Shown here: one piece after another, positions 26,933 through 35,419 of the stretch
How the letters are laid out: every line of letters begins with the position of its first letter
Position numbering within the stretch: the first letter of the stretch is position 1
Origin: Streptomyces olivochromogenes
GTDB taxonomy: Bacteria > Actinomycetota > Actinomycetes > Streptomycetales > Streptomycetaceae
Length of the DNA: 64,000 bases
Reading direction: 5' to 3'
Assembly: GCF_021538895.1 (NCBI RefSeq)
Contig: NZ_JADDRL010000003.1
Coordinates: 62,001-126,000 of the forward strand
Program-made: the position numbers and the translations under genes
Notes under the pieces: model-generated
Told to the model about the DNA's origin: nothing
Database searches by the model: none
What the model saw: only the letters and a program-made list of their open reading frames with translations

Positions 26933-28468
26933 TTACGGGTGTCCGGCGCTCCAGCAGCCGTCGCCGCGGCAGTTCTTCAGACGGGTCAGCGCATCGTGCA
27001 GATCGGCGAGGCGGGCGTTGCTCAACCGGCCGGCGGTGTTGTGCAGTTCGTCGGGGTCGGTGCGGAGGTCGTAGTACTCCTTCGCGCCACTGGCGTACTC
27101 GACGTAGGTGTAGGAGTCGGTGCGCATGGCTTGGTAGTTCGGCGGGCTGATGCTCTCCCCGCCATGGTTGTCGGGGTCGTCCGGCGACTTCTCGGCGTGG
27201 CGGTGCTCGATCAGGTTGGCCGTGCGCCAGCCGGTGTCCGATCCGCCGTCCAGGAGCGGGAGCAGGCTGTGCCCGTCCACCTGGGACGACACCGCGGCGC
27301 CGCCGATCTTCTGGAAGGTGGGCGCGAAGTCGATGTTCGACACCTGGGCGTTGCTCGTCCTTCCGGCCGCCACACCCGGACCGGCGATCACCAGCGGTAC
27401 CCGGACGTCGGTGTCGAAGGCCGTCTGCTTCCCCGCCTTGAGCCGGTACTCACCCAGGTGGAAGCCGTTGTCGGAGCTGAAGACGACGTAGGTGTCGTCG
27501 GCGACGCCGGCCCTGGTCAGGGTCTCGCGCAGCTTGCCCACCATCTTGTCGACCGCCTGGAGCGACTGCGCGCGCTTACGGAACTTCTTGTCGATCGTGT
27601 TCTTCTCACGCTGGGTCAGCTTGTGCTGCCTGGCCAGCCACGGCGGCGCGTCGGTGGGCAGCTTGTCGAAGGCGGGTCCGCGCGGTGCCGTCAGACCGGG
27701 GAAGTCGTGCTTGTCCCGGCGCGCCGGCGTGGACGGTCCGTGCGGCGTGAAGAGCGCGACCTCCAGCAGGAACGGCTTGTTCGCCGCCGCGGACTTCTTG
27801 ATGAACGACTGCCCCTTCCTGCTGAGCACGTCGGTCAGATAGTCCTTGGTCTTGTCGCCGTGCGGCTCGATCCGGTGGTTGTGGGCGACCTTGTAGTTGT
27901 ACCCCTGGTAGCCGCCGCCGACGACGTCCCACTGGCTCCAGCCCGGCGGAACGTACGGACGCTGTCGGTCCACCGTGGCCGTGGGGTCGTACCCGTTGAG
28001 GTACTTGCCCATCATCGCGGTCCGGTAGCCCTTGGCCCGCAGCGCCGTGGCAAAGGTGTTCCGCTCCTGCCCGTTGTTGTGGAAGGCGTCGAAGCCACCG
28101 TTCGGTCCGTCGTTGCCGAGGACTCCGGTGTTGTGGGGGTACCGACCGGTGAAGATGGACGAACGCGACGGGCAGCAGAGCGAGTTGCTCACCACGTAGT
28201 CGCTGAACGTCATGCCGCGCGACTGCAGTTTCCGCACCTCCGGCATGTAGGGCAGGAGGTTCGAGGACATGTCGTCGGTGAGCACGAAGACGATGTTCGG
28301 CCGGTTCGCCGCGGCTGCGGCCGGCTGCGTGAGGCGAGTTGTAGCGGGAGTCGGAGCGGGGGTCGTGGTGGCGGCGCTGGTCGTCGCCGCACTCACTCCG
28401 CTCTGGGCGGCGAACACCAGCGCCACCACGCCGACTATCCGTGTCAGCAATTGACGAGTGCGAATCAT
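26933..28468 (-). CDS. Secreted sulfatase (formylglycine type)
   Basis: A 511-residue arylsulfatase-like enzyme with a Sec signal (1-27) and a Thr/Pro/Ala-rich linker to about 52. NIVFVLTDDM supplies metal ligands. The motif CCPSR gives the conserved CxPSR, with Cys98 to be converted to formylglycine. SSDNGFHLGEYRLKAGKQT is the second metal-binding block. Members desulfate polysaccharides or small sulfate esters outside the cell. No sulfatase-modifying enzyme is encoded in the window. It diverges from an AraC regulator, which might control it. Confidence 0.92.
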   Translation of the reverse strand: MIRTRQLLTRIVGVVALVFAAQSGVSAATTSAATTTPAPTPATTRLTQPAAAAANRPNIVFVLTDDMSSNLLPYMPEVRKLQSRGMTFSDYVVSNSLCCPSRSSIFTGRYPHNTGVLGNDGPNGGFDAFHNNGQERNTFATALRAKGYRTAMMGKYLNGYDPTATVDRQRPYVPPGWSQWDVVGGGYQGYNYKVAHNHRIEPHGDKTKDYLTDVLSRKGQSFIKKSAAANKPFLLEVALFTPHGPSTPARRDKHDFPGLTAPRGPAFDKLPTDAPPWLARQHKLTQREKNTIDKKFRKRAQSLQAVDKMVGKLRETLTRAGVADDTYVVFSSDNGFHLGEYRLKAGKQTAFDTDVRVPLVIAGPGVAAGRTSNAQVSNIDFAPTFQKIGGAAVSSQVDGHSLLPLLDGGSDTGWRTANLIEHRHAEKSPDDPDNHGGESISPPNYQAMRTDSYTYVEYASGAKEYYDLRTDPDELHNTAGRLSNARLADLHDALTRLKNCRGDGCWSAGHP

Positions 28469-28669
28469 GCGGGCAGCCTGTCAGTGCGATTCCGTAGCGG
28501 TCAATATCCGATGAGGCTCGGCCGAATTATTCCGGAGCCGAGGCGAATTAATCCGGGATCGGCCGCCTTGCTGCCGCTTCTCCTTCGCCTGCATTCTTGA
28601 TGCAGCACCTTCGCCGAGAGCCGGGGGGACCAGTAGAGGGGAAAGCGGGCCTTGGAGGTAACCAGCGGG

Positions 28670-29500
28670 GTGGGCGCGGGAAGGTGGCGCCTCCTTCACG
28701 TGTCGAAGCGAACGTTTCAGAAGGGCGTCCACACGATCCATCTGCCGTCGTCGTCGGGAATCACGCTGAACGCCCACATGAGCGGCCGCCTGAGAATTCG
28801 CGGGGACCTGGAAAGGGCTGCGGGGAAAGAGATGTTCCCGCTCCCCGACGACGTGTGCATCATCCCGCCGGGGCTCGGCCGGACGCTGATCGTCGCACCG
28901 AAGGGAGACGAGCCCGCGACGATGGCCTCCCTGACCGTTTCCCTCGACGCGCTGCACCGGTTCATCGGCCAGGAGGACCTGCAGTTGCGCGTCGCGCGGT
29001 TGCGGGACTGGTATCCGGCGGTGCGGTTCGACCCGGTTCTCGCGGCGGTGGTGAAGGCGGTCGCGGCCGCGAGCGAGGTCGGTGCGGACGACCTGTACGT
29101 GCAGTCCGCGGCGCAGTTCATCGCCGCCCATGTTCTTTCTCCGCCCACTGCCGGTTCGGCACGGTCCACCGGTGCGCTCAGTTCCCGGCAGCTGGAGACG
29201 GTTCTGACCTACATGCGGGAGAACCTCGGGCAACCCGTCTCGGTGGACGATCTGGCATCCCTCGTCTCCTTCAGCCGTTTCCACTTCGTGCGCTGTTTCA
29301 AGGCCACCACCGGATCGACCCCGTATCGCTACCTCACCGATCTCAGGATCGATCTGGCGCGCAAGTATCTGGAGAGCGGCAACGACCCGATCGCCCGCAT
29401 AGGCCAATGCTGCGGATTCTCCGGATCCGAGCATTTCTCGCGCAGCTTCCGTCGAATCATGGGGTGCACGCCGTCCCAGTATCGGGCGATGCGTGCCTGA
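28670..29500 (+). CDS. AraC-family transcriptional regulator
   Basis: About 276 residues with a C-terminal double helix-turn-helix (VSVDDLASLVSFSRFHFVRCFKATTG ... IARIGQCCGFSGSEHFSRSFRR, read in two blocks). The N-terminal ligand region is not identified. GTG 28670 is preferred as start because GGAGG lies upstream at an acceptable distance; the frame is open to TTG 28652. It is divergent from the sulfatase and upstream of the flavoprotein gene, so both are candidate targets. Confidence 0.88.
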   Translation: MGAGRWRLLHVSKRTFQKGVHTIHLPSSSGITLNAHMSGRLRIRGDLERAAGKEMFPLPDDVCIIPPGLGRTLIVAPKGDEPATMASLTVSLDALHRFIGQEDLQLRVARLRDWYPAVRFDPVLAAVVKAVAAASEVGADDLYVQSAAQFIAAHVLSPPTAGSARSTGALSSRQLETVLTYMRENLGQPVSVDDLASLVSFSRFHFVRCFKATTGSTPYRYLTDLRIDLARKYLESGNDPIARIGQCCGFSGSEHFSRSFRRIMGCTPSQYRAMRA

Positions 29501-29563
29501 AACCCTGCGCACCTCGCGGCTGGTGACCAGAGACCCTGGGTTCCTGATTGCAAAGGCAATGCC

Positions 29564-30589
29564 ATGAATGCTGAACCGAGGGACGCTGCCGCGCTCTCCC
29601 TGGCAGCGGCGCGGCGGGCCGGGCTGTTCGCGATGGCCGTCCCGCGCTGCGCCGGAGGTGCCGGAGCCGGTCTGCGGACCCAGGTGCGGGTGATCGCGAA
29701 ACTCGGGCGCGGCTGCCCCTCCACAGCATGGATCGCCGCGCTGTCCGCGGCCTTGAAGAGCGTGTGCTCTCCCGTATTTCCCAAGGAGGCCCGAGCAGTT
29801 CTGTTCGCGGACCCCGACGCGGTCGTCTGCGGTTCCACCACGCCGGTGGGGGCCGAAGGCGAGCGGACCGGTTACGGCGTCAGCATCTCCGGAAGGTGGC
29901 GGGCCGTGGCGGGTTGCGAGGATGCGGCGTGGGCGGTCCTCGCCGTCCCCGTGCGCACCAGGAGCCAACTCCTTCCGCCCTGCCCGGTGTTGATCTCCAC
30001 CAGGGATCTCACCGTCGAGCGCACCGCGCCCACCAACGGCATGGCCGGGACCGGCAGTCACACCCTTGTGGCCCAGGACGTGGTGGTGCCCACCACGCAT
30101 GTGATGTGCACCCCGAGCGAAGCAGCCGGTGAACCCGCTCCTCCCGGCGCTTCGGCAGCGCTGCTCGGCATGGTCGTGCTCACGCTCGCGCCACTGCTGG
30201 GCGCGGCACGCGGCGCACTGTGCGCGACGGAGGAGGGGTGGACCGGCACCGGCACCGGCGCCGCCCGCCTCGTCGACTCGGCGACACGTCGCGCCTTGCA
30301 CGTGGCGGGTGTTCTCGACGCCCTGGGGAAGTCCCCTTCCCTCCCGTCGCAGGAACACGCGCGATTGCGGTCGGAGACGATGACCGCGACGCAGGAATGC
30401 CGGGAAGCCGTGGAGAAGCTGCTGGACCTGCACGGCGTGGGCGACTCGGCTCCGGACGTCGCGCTGCGACGCCTGTGGCGCGACGTGGTGGTCATCACGC
30501 GACATCCGCGGTTCAGCCCCCACACCGTCGCGGAGCACTACGGTCGGGTGCTGTTCGGTCCGGAGTCGGGCGCCGCGTCCGTGGTGTGA
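29564..30589 (+). CDS. Acyl-CoA-dehydrogenase-fold flavoprotein
   Basis: A 341-residue protein resembling the acyl-CoA dehydrogenase/flavin monooxygenase superfamily (HpaB/HsaA-like group D). It opens with AGLFAMAVPRCAGGAGAGLRTQ-like N-terminal sequence, has GRGCPSTAWI, an SGRWRAVAGCEDAAW segment, and a helical C-terminal domain. It is somewhat short for an acyl-CoA dehydrogenase and lacks a clear catalytic Glu, favouring a reduced-flavin-dependent hydroxylase; no partner flavin reductase lies nearby. It follows the AraC gene by 63 bases. Substrate is unknown. Confidence 0.75.
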   Translation: MNAEPRDAAALSLAAARRAGLFAMAVPRCAGGAGAGLRTQVRVIAKLGRGCPSTAWIAALSAALKSVCSPVFPKEARAVLFADPDAVVCGSTTPVGAEGERTGYGVSISGRWRAVAGCEDAAWAVLAVPVRTRSQLLPPCPVLISTRDLTVERTAPTNGMAGTGSHTLVAQDVVVPTTHVMCTPSEAAGEPAPPGASAALLGMVVLTLAPLLGAARGALCATEEGWTGTGTGAARLVDSATRRALHVAGVLDALGKSPSLPSQEHARLRSETMTATQECREAVEKLLDLHGVGDSAPDVALRRLWRDVVVITRHPRFSPHTVAEHYGRVLFGPESGAASVV

Positions 30590-30637
30590 CCGGTCTCCTC
30601 CGGACACGCTCGTTGAACGCGATGAACTGAGGTGTGC

Positions 30638-31354
30638 ATGGTAGGCAAGGCCGGGCGTGTGCTGGTGGTCGACGACGACGCGGCCATACGGCGGTCCCTG
30701 GAGCGAGGGCTCAGACTGAACGGCTTCTCGGTGGCACTCGCCGAGGGCGGTTCCGCCGGCCTGGCGCAGGCCCGCACCGACCGCCCCGACATCATCGTCC
30801 TGGACGTCTGCATGCCCGACCTCAACGGCAACGACGTGTGCCAGGCCCTGCGCGACGACGGCGACGACGTGCCCGTCCTGATGCTCTCCGCGCTGGACGA
30901 GGTGGCCGACCGGGTGGCGGGCCTGCAGGCGGGCGGGGACGACTACCTCCTCAAGCCGTTCGCACTCCAGGAGTTGGTCCTGCGGCTGCACGCCCTGCTG
31001 CGTCGCCGCCCGCCCGCCGCCACCGGCACCCTCCGCGTCGGCGGCCTCGTCCTCGATGCCGCCGCTCACCGGGCCTCCCTGGACGACCGGCCCCTGCAGC
31101 TGACGCGGCGCGAGTTCGCCCTGCTGGAGCTCCTCACCCGCAACGCCGGCATCGTCCTCACCCGCGAGCAGCTGCTGGAGAGGGTGTGGGGCTACGACTT
31201 CCAGGTCCGCAGCGACGTCGTGGACACCTTCGTCAGCTATCTGCGGCGCAAGCTGGAGGCGGGCGGCCGGCCCCGGATCCTGCACACCGTGCGCGGAGTC
31301 GGCTTCGTGCTGCGCACGGACGGCGAGGGCCGGCAGCCCGAGGGCACGTCGTGA
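30638..31354 (+). CDS. OmpR-family response regulator
   Basis: A 238-residue two-component regulator. The receiver domain (about 7-120) has acidic DDD, phospho-acceptor Asp in VLDVCMPD and Lys in LKPF. The C-terminal winged helix contains LTRREFALLELL and RTVRGVGF-like (HTVRGVGFVLR) segments. ATG 30638 is chosen because GAGG ends five bases before it; GTG 30632 is also in frame. Its stop overlaps the GTG start of the sensor kinase, so the pair is translationally coupled. Confidence 0.93.
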   Translation: MVGKAGRVLVVDDDAAIRRSLERGLRLNGFSVALAEGGSAGLAQARTDRPDIIVLDVCMPDLNGNDVCQALRDDGDDVPVLMLSALDEVADRVAGLQAGGDDYLLKPFALQELVLRLHALLRRRPPAATGTLRVGGLVLDAAAHRASLDDRPLQLTRREFALLELLTRNAGIVLTREQLLERVWGYDFQVRSDVVDTFVSYLRRKLEAGGRPRILHTVRGVGFVLRTDGEGRQPEGTS

Positions 31355-32835
31355 AACTGTCCACCCGCATCGCACTCGCGGTCGGCGCGAGCGTACCCCT
31401 GCTGGTCCTCGCCTCTGGCTGGCTGATGGTGCACCTTGTCACCGGCGACCTGCGTGCCCACCAGGACGACCAACTGCGGGCACGGGCGACGGTCGTCGCC
31501 AAGAACGCCAAGGCGTACCTGGACGTCGCCGGGACCGACCACACGATCCTGCAGCAGGTCCGGCGACGGCGGCTGGCCAACTCCGCGCGGGACGTGGGCG
31601 TCCGGCTGACCGGCCCCGGGGGCACGATCGTGGCGGGCCCGCAGCCCGATCCGTTGCCCACACTGCCCCACAGCGCCCCGGACCCGGTCACTTTGACATC
31701 GGACGGCAAGGACTGGATGGTCCTGTCGCTGCGCGTCGGCGCCGCGAAGGAGGGCACCACGCCGAATCTGTGGTTGCTGTCGCCGGACACCGCCGAGGAC
31801 GAGCTGTCGCTGGTGCGCCGACGTGTCCTGACCGGCGCGTTGCTGGCCGCGCCACTGTCCGGGGTCACCGCTTGGGCCGTCGCCGTCCGCGCGGTTCTGC
31901 CGCTACGGCGGCTGCAGCGGCGTACCAGCGGCCTCGACCCCAGGACCAGCCCCGCGCGCCTGGAACACAGCCCGACCCGTGTCGCCGAGGTCGACGACCT
32001 GGCGTACACGGTGCAGACCGTGCTCGCCCGCTACGACGAGCAGGTCGCGCGCACGGGCGAAGCGCTCGCCACCGCCCGCGCGTTCGCCTCGACCGCCTCC
32101 CACGAGCTGCGCACCCCGCTGATGAGCATGCGCACCAACCTCGACATCCTCACCGACCACCCCGACCTCGGCGCCGCGGACCGGGCGGGGGTGCTCGATG
32201 ACCTCGGGCACGAGCACGCACGACTGCTCGGGCTGCTGGTGATGCTGAAGGCACTCGCGCAGGGCGACCTCATCGAGGCGGACGCGTTCACGTCGCTGGA
32301 CCTGGCGGAGCTCGTGGACGCGTCCGTGTCCGATCTGCGGCGCACGCACCCGGAAGCCGACCTGTCCGTGCATGCCGCCGCGGGGGTGCAGGTGCACGGC
32401 TGGGAGCAGGGCCTGCGCTCGGCGGTGGACAACCTGCTGACCAACGCCTGGACCCATGGCCGTGCCAAGGACGGCGTCGCCCGCATCGAAGTGACGCTGG
32501 CCCCGGCCGGCGACCCGCACCAACCGGCCGCGGTGCTCACCGTGGACGACCACGGCCCCGGCATCCCGCCCGAACGCCGCGAGGAAATCTTCCAGCGCTT
32601 CCGCCGGGGTCCGGACAGCCCCGGCTCCGGTCTCGGCCTGACCTTGGTCGCCCAGCAGGTCGCCCTGCACCGCGGCCGGATCACCGTGCGGGACCGTGCC
32701 GACGGCCGCCCGGGCACCCGCTTCGAGGTTCTCCTGCCGGCCACCACCGTCCGGGACGTGGAGCACACCGTGCCGCTCCTGCGCCGGGACTGGCTGACCA
32801 GCACCGCCGGCGAACCACCGGATCCCAGGGCCTAG
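31351..32835 (+). CDS. Sensor histidine kinase
   Basis: A 494-residue membrane kinase. Two membrane segments (about 7-31 and 150-175) flank an extracytoplasmic sensor loop. The HAMP-like region follows, then the H-box FASTASHELRTPLMS, an N-box (DNLLTNAW), and G-boxes (DHGPGIPPE, GSGLGLTL). It phosphorylates the OmpR regulator encoded just upstream (GTGA overlap). The signal is unknown. The stop codon TAG shares the CTAG at 32832-32835 with the stop of the convergent phosphatase gene. Confidence 0.93.
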   Translation: MKLSTRIALAVGASVPLLVLASGWLMVHLVTGDLRAHQDDQLRARATVVAKNAKAYLDVAGTDHTILQQVRRRRLANSARDVGVRLTGPGGTIVAGPQPDPLPTLPHSAPDPVTLTSDGKDWMVLSLRVGAAKEGTTPNLWLLSPDTAEDELSLVRRRVLTGALLAAPLSGVTAWAVAVRAVLPLRRLQRRTSGLDPRTSPARLEHSPTRVAEVDDLAYTVQTVLARYDEQVARTGEALATARAFASTASHELRTPLMSMRTNLDILTDHPDLGAADRAGVLDDLGHEHARLLGLLVMLKALAQGDLIEADAFTSLDLAELVDASVSDLRRTHPEADLSVHAAAGVQVHGWEQGLRSAVDNLLTNAWTHGRAKDGVARIEVTLAPAGDPHQPAAVLTVDDHGPGIPPERREEIFQRFRRGPDSPGSGLGLTLVAQQVALHRGRITVRDRADGRPGTRFEVLLPATTVRDVEHTVPLLRRDWLTSTAGEPPDPRA

Positions 32836-35204
32836 GGGATGGCCAGCTCGGCCCAGATCGTCTTGCCGGACGCGGTGTAGCGGGTGCCCCAGCGCTGGGA
32901 CACCTGGGCGACGAGGAACAGGCCGCGGCCTCCCTCGTCGTCCCGCCGCGCTCGCCGCAGGTGAGGTGCGGTGTGCGCGTTGTCGGAGACCTCGCACAGC
33001 AGGGAGCGGTCCCTGATCAGCCGCAGCATGACGGGCCCGGTGGCGTACCGGATGCTGTTGGTGACCAGCTCGCTCACCACGAGTTCGGCGGTGAACGCCA
33101 GCTCGGACAGGCCCCAGGCCTCCAACTGGCGCTCGGTGAGCGTGCGGGCCTGCGCCACCATGGCCGGGTCGGGCGGCAGCTCCAGGTCCGCCACCCGGTC
33201 GGTGTCGAGCCGCCGGGTGCGGACCAGCAGCAGCGTGGCGTCGTCCGCCTGCGGTCCTGGCGGCAGGGACGAGAACGCCCGGTCGCACAGTTCCTCCAGC
33301 GGGCACCGTTGCCAGGTCAGCACATGGGCGAGGCGGTCGATCCCGCTGTCGATGTCGGTGCGCCGGTCCTCCACGACTCCGTCGGTGAAGAACGCCACGA
33401 CGCTGCCGTCGGACAGGTTCAGATCGACGTTCTCGTAGGGCAGGCCGCCCAGCCCCAGGGGCGGTCCCGGCGCCAGCGAGGACAGCGCCACCGAGCCGCT
33501 GGCGTCCGCCACGATCGGCGGGGGATGGCCGGCGCTCGCCCAGGAGCACCGGCCGTTGACCGGGTTGTAGATCGCGTACAGGCAGGTCACCCCGAGCGCC
33601 TCGTCGCTCAGCCCGTCGTTCGCGTGGGGTTCCGAGTCCTGCGCGACCAGGCCGTCCAGCCGGGTCAGCAGTTCGGCCGGGTCCAGGTCCAGCAGGGCGA
33701 GGGTCCGCACGGTGGCGCGCAGCCGGCCCATGGTCGCGGCCGCGTGCATGCCGTGGCCCACCACGTCACCGACGGTCAGGCCCACCCTGGCACCGGACAG
33801 CGGGATCAGGTCGAACCAGTCGCCGCCCACGCCCACCCGGCTGTCGGCCGGCAGATAGCGGTACGCCACGTCGACCGCGTTCTGCTCGGGCAGGTGCTGG
33901 GGCAGCAGGCTCTGCTGCAGGACCAGGGCCGCCGCGTGCTGGCTGGTGTAACGGCGCGCGTTGTCGATGCCGACGGCGGCTCGCTCGGCCAGCTCCACGG
34001 CGAGCGTCTGCTCCTCGGGCCCGAAGGGGTCGGGGTTGCTGCTGCGCCGGAAGGTGGCGAGGCCCAGGACCGTATTGCGGGTGAGCAGTGGCACGAAGAG
34101 ACAGGAGTGCGAGGCGGCCGGTCCCTCCTCGTCCGGTGCCTCGGGCGGGGCGGCGTCGACGACGAGGCGGCCGCTGCTCAGACTCTGCGCCTGCGGTGAC
34201 GACGGTGGATAGGAGACGGGACTGGTCCGGAACTCCTCCGGGGTCCGGCCGTGCATCCGCAGCAGACTGTGCGCCGGCGCCGACCCCGTCGGCGGCTGCC
34301 GTCCCTCGATGACCGCCGGCGGCAGGTCCACCAGCACCTCGTCCGCCAGCTGCGGCACCGCCACGTCGGCGAGCTCCGCGGCGGTACGCCGTACGTCCAG
34401 CGAGGCGCCGATGCGCTTTCCCGCCCGTACGAGCAGCGACAGCCGTTCCTGGGCGCGGTAGCGGTCGGTGATGTCCAGGGACTCCTCGAACAGGCCCAGC
34501 AGCTCGCCCCGGGCGTCCACCAGCCGGTGGTACGAGCAGGACCAGACGTGCTCGCGCACCGGGTCGGCGGGGGCGCGGCCGCGATAGTGCATGCCCATGA
34601 TCGGTTCGCCCGTCGTCATGACGTGCTCCATGATCTGGTCCTCGTCCGGGGGGTGGTGCCGGGAGATGAACTCGCCCTCGGGAAAGAGGTCCGCGGCCGG
34701 CCGGCCGATGTACTGGGCGATTCCCGCGAGCTCCAGATCGGTGGAGACGTTCCCCCAGACGACGCGCATGTCGGTGTCGAAGATCGTCAGGCCCACGGTC
34801 GACTCGGTCGCCAGTCCCTCCAGCATCGCCAGCTGCGCCTCCCAGCCGCGCAGCGCCTCCAACTCGGCCGCGACCACGACGGTCGCGGCGACGCCCAGGT
34901 GTTCGAGCGGGCTGAACGTCACGGCCGCGCGCAGGGTGCGTCCGTCCCGGCAGCACAGGTCCAGGACGGTGCTGCGGGGCTTGTGCGTCCTGCAGAGAGC
35001 GGACAGCCGTGGTCCGGGGGCCGCGGCGAGCAGTCGGCCGGCCGGCTTTCCGAGTACGTCCTCCGGCGCGTGTCCGAGGAGGCGCTGGGCCGACGCTCCC
35101 CACCCGGAGACGCGGCCTTCGGCGTCCAGTACCGCGGCGGCGGCCTTGGAAAGGTCCAGAGGACTGTGGAAATCGACGTTGGCGGCATTCGGAAAACGAT
35201 CCAT
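32832..35204 (-). CDS. PAS-GAF-SpoIIE phosphatase with anti-sigma-type ATPase domain
   Basis: A 790-residue cytoplasmic signalling protein. PAS-like domains are at about 15-125 and 130-250, a GAF-type sensor at about 260-425, a PP2C/SpoIIE phosphatase at about 445-665 (GGDWFDLIPL, VGDVVGHGMHAA, DDATLLLV), and a HATPase/RsbW-like domain at about 680-790 (SELVTNSIRYA, GGRGLFLV). Such proteins join anti-anti-sigma phosphatase and anti-sigma kinase activity. Start at 35204 is chosen from AGGGAAG; GTG 35228 is in frame. Its partner sigma factor or antagonist is not nearby. A second SpoIIE protein is encoded divergently. Confidence 0.92.
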   Translation of the reverse strand: MDRFPNAANVDFHSPLDLSKAAAAVLDAEGRVSGWGASAQRLLGHAPEDVLGKPAGRLLAAAPGPRLSALCRTHKPRSTVLDLCCRDGRTLRAAVTFSPLEHLGVAATVVVAAELEALRGWEAQLAMLEGLATESTVGLTIFDTDMRVVWGNVSTDLELAGIAQYIGRPAADLFPEGEFISRHHPPDEDQIMEHVMTTGEPIMGMHYRGRAPADPVREHVWSCSYHRLVDARGELLGLFEESLDITDRYRAQERLSLLVRAGKRIGASLDVRRTAAELADVAVPQLADEVLVDLPPAVIEGRQPPTGSAPAHSLLRMHGRTPEEFRTSPVSYPPSSPQAQSLSSGRLVVDAAPPEAPDEEGPAASHSCLFVPLLTRNTVLGLATFRRSSNPDPFGPEEQTLAVELAERAAVGIDNARRYTSQHAAALVLQQSLLPQHLPEQNAVDVAYRYLPADSRVGVGGDWFDLIPLSGARVGLTVGDVVGHGMHAAATMGRLRATVRTLALLDLDPAELLTRLDGLVAQDSEPHANDGLSDEALGVTCLYAIYNPVNGRCSWASAGHPPPIVADASGSVALSSLAPGPPLGLGGLPYENVDLNLSDGSVVAFFTDGVVEDRRTDIDSGIDRLAHVLTWQRCPLEELCDRAFSSLPPGPQADDATLLLVRTRRLDTDRVADLELPPDPAMVAQARTLTERQLEAWGLSELAFTAELVVSELVTNSIRYATGPVMLRLIRDRSLLCEVSDNAHTAPHLRRARRDDEGGRGLFLVAQVSQRWGTRYTASGKTIWAELAIP

Positions 35205-35419
35205 GACACCGCTTCCCTTCGTGCTCACTCAGCATCCCGTGCCGCACGACGGACGACAACCGCACACGCGAGGACCACCCGCTCCCACGGGGCGGGGGCC
35301 GGTGGATTGCCGGGCGCGACCCACCATGCCATCCGGAGCGGGAGGCCTGACCATGGATGGAGGCAGAACACCCGCCGGTAGGCACGGGCCGAGGCGCCGA
35401 GCGGGAAGGACAATGAGGC

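Noticed and set aside
28481..31375. Minus-strand frame of about 964 codons opposite the AraC, flavoprotein and response regulator genes
   Set aside because: It crosses three well-supported genes and their gaps; no domain is visible.
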